Of a DNA stretch of 64,000 nucleotides, positions 58,875 through 64,000 are shown in pieces. Position 1 is the first letter of the stretch. Each line of letters begins with the position of its first letter. A program made the position numbers and the translations under genes. This stretch comes from Aquipuribacter sp. SD81 (GTDB taxonomy: Bacteria; Actinomycetota; Actinomycetes; Actinomycetales; JBBAYJ01): assembly GCF_037153975.1 (NCBI RefSeq), contig NZ_JBBAYJ010000001.1, forward strand, positions 1 through 64,000, in the 5' to 3' direction. The notes under the pieces were generated by a model, which was not told the origin of the DNA, searched no databases, and was given only the letters and a program-made list of their open reading frames with translations.

Positions 58875-61256
58875 GTGCCGCCTCACGGGACGATGCGCGA
58901 CGTGGACGCGGAGACCCTGCTGGCCCGGGCCACGGCGCTCGCGGGCGTCGGGCGCGTCGCGCCCGCCCTCGCGCTCACCGACCGGGCTCTGCGTGCGGCG
59001 AGGGGGCCGGACCTGCGGGCGCGCACGCTGCTGCTGCGCGGCTTCCTCGTCGCCGAGACCGACTCCGCCGACGCCGGTCTCGCGCAGCTCGACGAGGCCG
59101 CGGCGCTGACGGGGCTCGACCGCACGACCAGGGCCCGCATCGAGGGCAACCGGGGTCTCGTGCTGCACCGGCTCGGCCGGCCCGGGGCGCTGGGCGCGCT
59201 GGGGGAGGCCCTGCACCTGCTGGGCGACGCCGAGCCCGCGCTGCGGGGCACGGCGCTGCTCAACCGCGGCTCGGTGCACGACGAGCGCGGCGAGGTGAGG
59301 GCGGCGAAAGCCGACTACGAGCTGGCCCTCGCCCTCGCGCGCACCGCGCTCGACGACGACCTCGCCGCGATGGCCTCGGCCAACCTCAGTCGGCTGCTCC
59401 TGCGCGAGGGGGCCGTCACCGAGGCGCTCGACGCCCTGGCCCAGGTCGAGCCGTTCCTGTCGCGGCTGTCGGGGACCATGGCCGCCAAGTGCCTCGCGAA
59501 CCGGGCGGAGATCCTCGTCGTCGCCGGCCTGTTCGAGGACGCGGTCCGCGACCTCGAGCGCTCCGCGGACATGCTCGGCGACGAACGGCACCCGCGAGAG
59601 CAGGGCGACACGGAGGCTGCGCTCGCGCGCGTCCTCTTCGCCGCGGGCGACGCCGAGGCCGCTGCGGCGGCGGCAGGGCGCGCCACCCGCCGCCTGCGCG
59701 CCAGGGGCGTCCGCACCGGGGCGGCGCGCGCCCGGCGGGTCGCGCTGCAGGCCAGGCTCGCCGGGGCGTCGACACCGAGGGCCGCTGCGGCCGTCCGGCG
59801 CGACGCCACGCGGCTCGCGGAGGAGCTGGAACGGCTCGCCGACCCGGTCGAGGCACGCCGGGCGCGCCTGGTCGCGGTCGAGGCGGCGCTGCGTCCGAAG
59901 AAGCCGGCAGCCCTGACGCCTCCCGTCCGGGCGGCGCTGCGGCTGCGCCGGGACGACAGCACCCTGGACCGTCTGTGGACCCGGGACCTGCGGGCCCGGC
60001 TGGCGGAGGCCGAGGGCCGTGGGGGCGACGTCGCCCGCGAGCACACCGCGGCGGTCGCGGAGCTGCAGGCCCACGCCGCCGCACTGCCGACGCTCGAGCT
60101 GCGGGTCGCCTCCTCGGTGCACCTGCAGCGCGTGGCGCGGCACGCCGTCCGACGGGCGGTGGCGGCGGGGCGGCCGCGCCAGGTGCTGCGGTGGGTGGAG
60201 CGGACCCGTGCCCTCAGCAGCACGCTGCCGCGGCTCACCCCCGGGCACGGCGCCGGCGTCGCGCCGGACACCGGGACGGTCCGGGTCGACGACGTCGTCG
60301 CGGCGCTGTCCGCGCAGGGGACCACGACCGTGTGCGTCGCGGACGTGGACGGCGACCTGCTCGGCGTCGTCGTCACGGGAGCCCGCGCGCGCCTCGTGTG
60401 GCTGGGGGACCGGGCCGAGGTCGTGCGCCTCGCGCGGCGGGTGCGCGCCGACCTCGACGTGCTGGCGGGCTCCGCGGTGCCGGTCGCGGTCCGAGCCGTC
60501 GTCCGGGACTCGCTCGCGGCGGGCCTCGACGCCCTCGCCGGGCGGCTCGTGCGCCCCCTCGGGGGCACGGGCGACGGTGCGGTCGCCGTGGCGCCCGCCG
60601 CCGCCCTCGCACTCGTGCCGTGGTCGCTGCTGCCCGGGCTCGTCGGGCGCCCCCTGTCCGTCAGCAGCACGCTCCGCACCTTCGCCCGACGGCAGGGACC
60701 GCTGCGTCCCGGACGCGACGGCGTCGCCGCGCTCGCCGGCCCCGACCTGCCCCACGCGGCCGAGGAGCTGCGCGGGGTCGCCTCGGCGTGGCAGGGACGG
60801 GTGACGGTCCTGCCCGAAGCGGGGCCCGCCGACGCCCTCGCCGCGACGGGCCGCGACGAGGTCGTCCACGTCGCCGCCCACGGGGTGCACCGACCCGCGA
60901 ACCCGCTCTTCAGCCACCTCGTGCTGCACGGCGGTGCGCTCTTCGGGCACCAGGTGCAGGCGCTGGCCAGCCCGCCCGCCCACGTCGTCCTGTCCGCGTG
61001 CGAGCTCGGCTGCGCCGAGGTGCGCCCCGGCGACGAGCGCCTCGGCATGACCGCCGCGCTGCTCGCCGGCGGGGTCGGGAGCGTCGTGGCCGGGGTGGCC
61101 AAGGTGGCCGACGACGTGAGCGCCGCCGTCGCGGTCGCGCACCACGCGGCCCTCGCGGCGGGCCGCCCGCCCGCCGAGGCGCTCGCGCTCGCCGTCGCCG
61201 CCGTCCCGCACGAGGCGGCGCCCGCGCCCTTCCTCTGCTTCGGCGCCGGCTGGTGA
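58875..61256 (+). CDS. TPR-CHAT domain protein (caspase-like fold)
   Basis: The 793-residue protein has an Ala-rich, all-helical N-terminal half with TPR-like repeats (about residues 10-330, for example [27 protein letters not shown] and [28 protein letters not shown]), a helical middle, and a C-terminal CHAT domain from about 500. The caspase-type dyad is present: His669 in [12 protein letters not shown] and Cys709 in [13 protein letters not shown]. In other systems CHAT proteins are proteases or scaffolds switched on through their repeats; the substrate here is unknown. No signal peptide is seen, so it is cytoplasmic. The GTG at 58875 has a weak context, and an ATG six codons in is possible. 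Confidence 0.82.
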   Translation: MPPHGTMRDVDAETLLARATALAGVGRVAPALALTDRALRAARGPDLRARTLLLRGFLVAETDSADAGLAQLDEAAALTGLDRTTRARIEGNRGLVLHRLGRPGALGALGEALHLLGDAEPALRGTALLNRGSVHDERGEVRAAKADYELALALARTALDDDLAAMASANLSRLLLREGAVTEALDALAQVEPFLSRLSGTMAAKCLANRAEILVVAGLFEDAVRDLERSADMLGDERHPREQGDTEAALARVLFAAGDAEAAAAAAGRATRRLRARGVRTGAARARRVALQARLAGASTPRAAAAVRRDATRLAEELERLADPVEARRARLVAVEAALRPKKPAALTPPVRAALRLRRDDSTLDRLWTRDLRARLAEAEGRGGDVAREHTAAVAELQAHAAALPTLELRVASSVHLQRVARHAVRRAVAAGRPRQVLRWVERTRALSSTLPRLTPGHGAGVAPDTGTVRVDDVVAALSAQGTTTVCVADVDGDLLGVVVTGARARLVWLGDRAEVVRLARRVRADLDVLAGSAVPVAVRAVVRDSLAAGLDALAGRLVRPLGGTGDGAVAVAPAAALALVPWSLLPGLVGRPLSVSSTLRTFARRQGPLRPGRDGVAALAGPDLPHAAEELRGVASAWQGRVTVLPEAGPADALAATGRDEVVHVAAHGVHRPANPLFSHLVLHGGALFGHQVQALASPPAHVVLSACELGCAEVRPGDERLGMTAALLAGGVGSVVAGVAKVADDVSAAVAVAHHAALAAGRPPAEALALAVAAVPHEAAPAPFLCFGAGW

Positions 61257-61269
61257 GGGCACGACGGAT

Positions 61270-61298
61270 TTCACGTGCACCGGCGCATGCCGTACTGT
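61270..61298 (+). promoter_or_regulatory. Promoter of infA and the alpha operon
   Basis: TTCACG (61270-61275) and TACTGT (61293-61298) are 17 bases apart. The leader to infA is about 140 bases. The promoter restores independent expression of the alpha operon downstream of the inserted genes. Confidence 0.6.
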
Positions 61299-61447
61299 TG
61301 ACCGTTGGCACACGGCTTCAACGTCCCGTTCGCCCCCGCGGCTGGTCTGGGTGGACGGGACTCGTCACGCGTGGGCTCGGTGCGCACCGCCGGTGCGTGC
61401 CATCTGTCGGAGGCTCCTGCCAGGAGCGCGTAGGGATAGCGGAGGAC

Positions 61448-61669
61448 ATGCCGAAGAAGGACGGGGTCATCGAGATCGAGGGCAGCGTGGTCGAGGCCCT
61501 CCCCAACGCCATGTTCCGGGTCGAGCTGGAGAACGGGCACAAGGTGCTCGCGCACATCTCCGGCAAGATGCGGCAGCACTACATCCGGATCCTGCCGGAG
61601 GACCGCGTGGTGGTGGAGCTCAGCCCGTACGACCTGTCCCGCGGACGCATCGTCTACCGCTACAAGTGA
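61448..61669 (+). CDS. infA: Translation initiation factor IF-1
   Basis: The 73-residue IF-1 is an OB-fold protein that blocks the A site during initiation. [71 protein letters not shown] matches the family end to end in segments. GGAGG lies two bases before the ATG. Confidence 0.97.
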   Translation: MPKKDGVIEIEGSVVEALPNAMFRVELENGHKVLAHISGKMRQHYIRILPEDRVVVELSPYDLSRGRIVYRYK

Positions 61670-61711
61670 CGGCCGGCCCCTGAGGGGCCATGGCCGCCAG
61701 GGAGTCCATCG

Positions 61712-61825
61712 ATGAAGGTCAAGCCCAGCGTCAAGAAGATCTGCGACAACTGCAAGGTGATCCGCCGTCACGGCCGGGTCATGGTCATCTGCACCAACCT
61801 GCGCCACAAGCAGCGCCAGGGCTGA
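61712..61825 (+). CDS. rpmJ: 50S ribosomal protein L36
   Basis: The 37-residue L36 keeps the zinc ligands CDNC, C27 and H32 ([19 protein letters not shown], then [13 protein letters not shown]), so it is the zinc-binding form. It lies between infA and rpsM as usual. GGGAGTCCATCG precedes the ATG. The 180 bases before rpsM hold no gene. Confidence 0.96.
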   Translation: MKVKPSVKKICDNCKVIRRHGRVMVICTNLRHKQRQG

Positions 61826-62005
61826 GCAGCAGCGACCAGCGGCGTCCCCTGCGCCACAGCACCACCCCACTGCGGTGCCCGACCCCGGGCCGCGGCGTGC
61901 GAGCGCCCGGACCGGACGACACCCCCGGACGAGGGCCGGGGACCGGCGGCTGACGCCCCGGAACGGCACCGCGCAGACCCTCGAGCGACCTGAAGGGTTC
62001 CACCC

Positions 62006-62386
62006 ATGGCACGTCTTGTCGGCGTCGACCTGCCCCGCGAGAAGCGGGTCGAGATCGCCCTCACCTACGTCTTCGGCGTCGGCCGCACCCGGTCGACCGA
62101 GACGCTCGCGGCGACGGGCATCAGCCCCGACGTCCGCGTCAAGGACCTCACCGAGGAGCAGCTCGTCGCGCTCCGCGACCACATCGAGGGCAGCTACCGC
62201 GTCGAGGGCGACCTGCGGCGCGAGGTGGCCGCCGACATCCGCCGCAAGGTGGAGATCGGCAGCTACGAGGGCCTCCGTCACCGTCGCCACCTGCCCGTGC
62301 GCGGCCAGCGCACCAAGACCAACGCGCGCACCCGCAAGGGCCCGAAGCGCACGGTCGCCGGCAAGAAGAAGGTCGGCAAGAAGTGA
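62006..62386 (+). CDS. rpsM: 30S ribosomal protein S13
   Basis: The 126-residue S13 contacts tRNA and the large subunit from the head. [29 protein letters not shown] and the basic tail [32 protein letters not shown] are typical. The ATG follows AGGGTTCCACCC. Confidence 0.97.
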   Translation: MARLVGVDLPREKRVEIALTYVFGVGRTRSTETLAATGISPDVRVKDLTEEQLVALRDHIEGSYRVEGDLRREVAADIRRKVEIGSYEGLRHRRHLPVRGQRTKTNARTRKGPKRTVAGKKKVGKK

Positions 62387-62445
62387 GCCCCGCTCGCCCG
62401 ACCGTCCAGCCGTCCCGCACGTCCTGACCAGGAGAGACCAGCCGC

Positions 62446-62853
62446 ATGCCCCCCAAGACCCGAGCCGCGTCCGCGGCGCGCAAGCCGCGCCGCAAGGAGC
62501 GGAAGAACGTCGCCGCAGGCGTCGCCCACATCAAGAGCACCTTCAACAACACGATCGTGTCCATCACGGACCCGGGCGGCGCCGTCATCGCCTGGGCGTC
62601 CGCGGGCCAGGTCGGTTTCAAGGGCTCCCGCAAGTCGACGCCCTTCGCCGCGCAGATGGCCGCCGAGGCCGCCGCGCGCCGTGCGCAGGAGCACGGGATG
62701 AAGAAGGTCGACGTCCTCGTCAAGGGCCCGGGGTCCGGTCGTGAGACCGCGATCCGCTCCCTGACCGCCGCCGGCCTCGAGATCGGCGCCATCCAGGACG
62801 TGACCCCCCAGCCGCACAACGGCTGCCGCCCGCCCAAGCGCCGCCGCGTCTGA
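62446..62853 (+). CDS. rpsK: 30S ribosomal protein S11
   Basis: The 135-residue S11 forms the platform near the E site. [55 protein letters not shown] and [15 protein letters not shown] are conserved. AGGAGAGACCAGCCGC precedes the ATG. Confidence 0.97.
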   Translation: MPPKTRAASAARKPRRKERKNVAAGVAHIKSTFNNTIVSITDPGGAVIAWASAGQVGFKGSRKSTPFAAQMAAEAAARRAQEHGMKKVDVLVKGPGSGRETAIRSLTAAGLEIGAIQDVTPQPHNGCRPPKRRRV

Positions 62854-62882
62854 GCGCCTGAGCCGAGAAGGAGAGACGACAC

Positions 62883-63509
62883 ATGGCTCGTTACACCGGC
62901 GCCGACTGCAAGCGCTGCCGCCGCGAGAAGACCAAGCTGTACCTCAAGGGCGCCAAGTGCGACTCGCCGAAGTGCCCCATCGAGATCCGGCCCTACCCCC
63001 CGGGCGAGCACGGCCGTGCCCGCACTAAGGAGTCGGAGTACCTCCTGCAGATGCGGGAGAAGCAGAAGATGGCCCGCATCTACGGCGTCCTCGAGAAGCA
63101 GTTCCGCAACTACTTCGAGGAGGCGAACCGTCAGTCCGGCAAGACCGGTGACAACCTCCTCCGCCTGCTCGAGGCCCGCCTCGACAACGTCGTGTACCGC
63201 GCCGGCTTCGCCAAGTCGCGCGACATGGCCCGCCAGCTGGTCAAGCACGGCCACTTCACGGTGAACGGCCAGAAGGTCGACATCCCGTCGTTCCAGGTGA
63301 GCGAGAACGACATCATCGAGGTCAAGAAGGCCTCGGTGGAGTCCACCCCGTTCGTCGTGGCGCGCGCGGAGGCCGGCGAGAAGACCGTGCCAGCGTGGCT
63401 CGAGGCCATCCCGAACAAGATGCAGATCCTCGTCCACGGCCTCCCGGCCCGGCAGGTCATCGACACCGCCGTCCAGGAGCAGCTGGTCGTCGAGCTGTAC
63501 TCGAAGTGA
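62883..63509 (+). CDS. rpsD: 30S ribosomal protein S4
   Basis: The 208-residue S4 starts assembly of the small subunit. The N-terminal segment has four Cys in a zinc-binding pattern (CKRC, then CDSPKC), and the S4 domain (LEARLDNVVYRAGFAKSRDMARQLVKHGHFTVNGQKVDIPSF) is complete. AGAAGGAGAG precedes the ATG. A strong hairpin follows the stop. Confidence 0.97.
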   Translation: MARYTGADCKRCRREKTKLYLKGAKCDSPKCPIEIRPYPPGEHGRARTKESEYLLQMREKQKMARIYGVLEKQFRNYFEEANRQSGKTGDNLLRLLEARLDNVVYRAGFAKSRDMARQLVKHGHFTVNGQKVDIPSFQVSENDIIEVKKASVESTPFVVARAEAGEKTVPAWLEAIPNKMQILVHGLPARQVIDTAVQEQLVVELYSK

Positions 63510-63513
63510 CACC

Positions 63514-63551
63514 CCGAGGTCGTGCCGCCCGCGAGGGCGGCACGACCTCGG
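63514..63551 (+). terminator. Hairpin between rpsD and rpoA
   Basis: Arms of 17 bases (63514-63530 and 63535-63551) pair perfectly around a GCGA loop, four bases after the rpsD stop. No U-tract follows. It may terminate or attenuate transcription into rpoA, or stabilise the upstream mRNA. Confidence 0.7.
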
Positions 63552-63718
63552 TGCACGTCCAGCACCACGCAGCACCACTCAGCAGCACCGCAGCACCAGG
63601 GCCGTCGCGGGCAGGGCATCCCGCGGCACGTCGCCCGTCGACCCGGTGGACCGATACCGGGGCGACCTGCCCGTCGCGGGGCGTCAAATAGCGGGCGCCC
63701 GCGGGAAGGACACCAGAC

Positions 63719-64000
63719 GTGCTCATCGCACAGCGCCCCACCCTGTCCGAGGAGGCCGTGGGCGAGGCCCGCTCCCGGTTCGTCATCGAGCCGCTCGAGC
63801 CCGGCTTCGGCTACACCCTCGGCAACAGCCTCCGCCGCACCCTGCTGTCGTCGATCCCCGGCGCGGCCGTCACGAGCATCCGCATCGACGGCGTGCTCCA
63901 CGAGTTCTCGACGGTCGCGGGCGTCAAGGAGGACGTCACCGAGATCATCCTGAACCTCAAGGAGCTCGTGGTCTCCAGCGAGTTCGACGAGCCGGTCGTC
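63719..64000 (+). CDS. rpoA: DNA-directed RNA polymerase subunit alpha (3' end beyond window)
   Basis: The first 94 residues of alpha are present. [83 protein letters not shown] is the start of the N-terminal dimerisation domain, with the [10 protein letters not shown] helix that forms the alpha dimer. The GTG start is preceded by GGGAAGGACACCAGAC. The gene runs off the right edge. Confidence 0.97.
   Translation, partial: MLIAQRPTLSEEAVGEARSRFVIEPLEPGFGYTLGNSLRRTLLSSIPGAAVTSIRIDGVLHEFSTVAGVKEDVTEIILNLKELVVSSEFDEPVV

Noticed and set aside
57462-61313. 1283-residue minus-strand open frame opposite the repeat and CHAT genes
   Set aside because: It is His/Arg/Gly-rich with no domain, and antisense to genes with start sites, motifs and codon bias.

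Overview
The window comes from the chromosome of a high-G+C actinobacterium. Coding regions have almost exclusively G or C at third codon positions, GTG (and some TTG) starts are frequent, and neighbouring genes often overlap by four bases (GTGA or ATGA). Several genes look leaderless, with a -10 box about 6-7 bases before the start codon. S14 is the short zinc-ribbon form, and the order tRNA-Trp, secE, nusG, rplKA, rplJL, rpoBC is typical of the phylum. I cannot name the genus from sequence alone.

Positions 1-7410 hold accessory metabolism. A DUF3159-like membrane protein lies beside a minus-strand aromatic catabolism operon: a CaiB-type CoA transferase, a short citrate-synthase-fold lyase, and the large (LigB-like) and small (LigA-like) subunits of a class III extradiol dioxygenase. 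An IclR regulator lies upstream, and a divergent FAD phenol-type hydroxylase completes the cluster. The same palindrome (GCGGAC-N4-GTCCGC) sits before the operon and before the hydroxylase, suggesting one small regulon.

Positions 7463-11362 carry a small membrane protein, a thioredoxin-reductase-like flavoprotein, a GH13 alpha-glucosidase and an alpha/beta hydrolase in tight succession. Positions 11449-13369 hold two minus-strand genes with less extreme base composition, a GIY-YIG domain protein and a PD-(D/E)XK-like protein, probably acquired. YajQ, tRNA-Tyr, a GT-C-like membrane protein, tRNA-Thr, tRNA-Met, rpmG and a HadA/HadB-like dehydratase pair follow.

Positions 17782-27517 contain a LacI regulator divergent from an MFS transporter, murB convergent with an adenosine-deaminase-family gene, a four-gene ABC transporter and two-component operon, and an aminotransferase.

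From tRNA-Trp (27676) to the right edge the window is the information-processing core: secE-nusG-rplK-rplA, rplJ-rplL, rpoB-rpoC, the str operon (rpsL-rpsG-fusA-tuf), the S10 and spc operons, secY-adk-map, and the alpha operon (infA-rpmJ-rpsM-rpsK-rpsD-rpoA, with rpoA cut by the window end). Promoters, leaders and hairpins mark the transcription-unit boundaries. A cluster of about ten GGGACGTC-type short repeats fills the rplA-rplJ gap, and the rpsL and rpsJ leaders share one conserved element.

The most unusual region is 57656-61256, inserted between map and infA. It encodes a secreted protein built almost wholly from tandem SWLPYK / SWLPYEAGVAEK units, a 48-residue polar peptide with a strong ribosome binding site, and a 793-residue TPR-CHAT protein with an intact Cys-His dyad. 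I do not recognise the repeat protein or the peptide. They are the best candidates here for an undescribed system.
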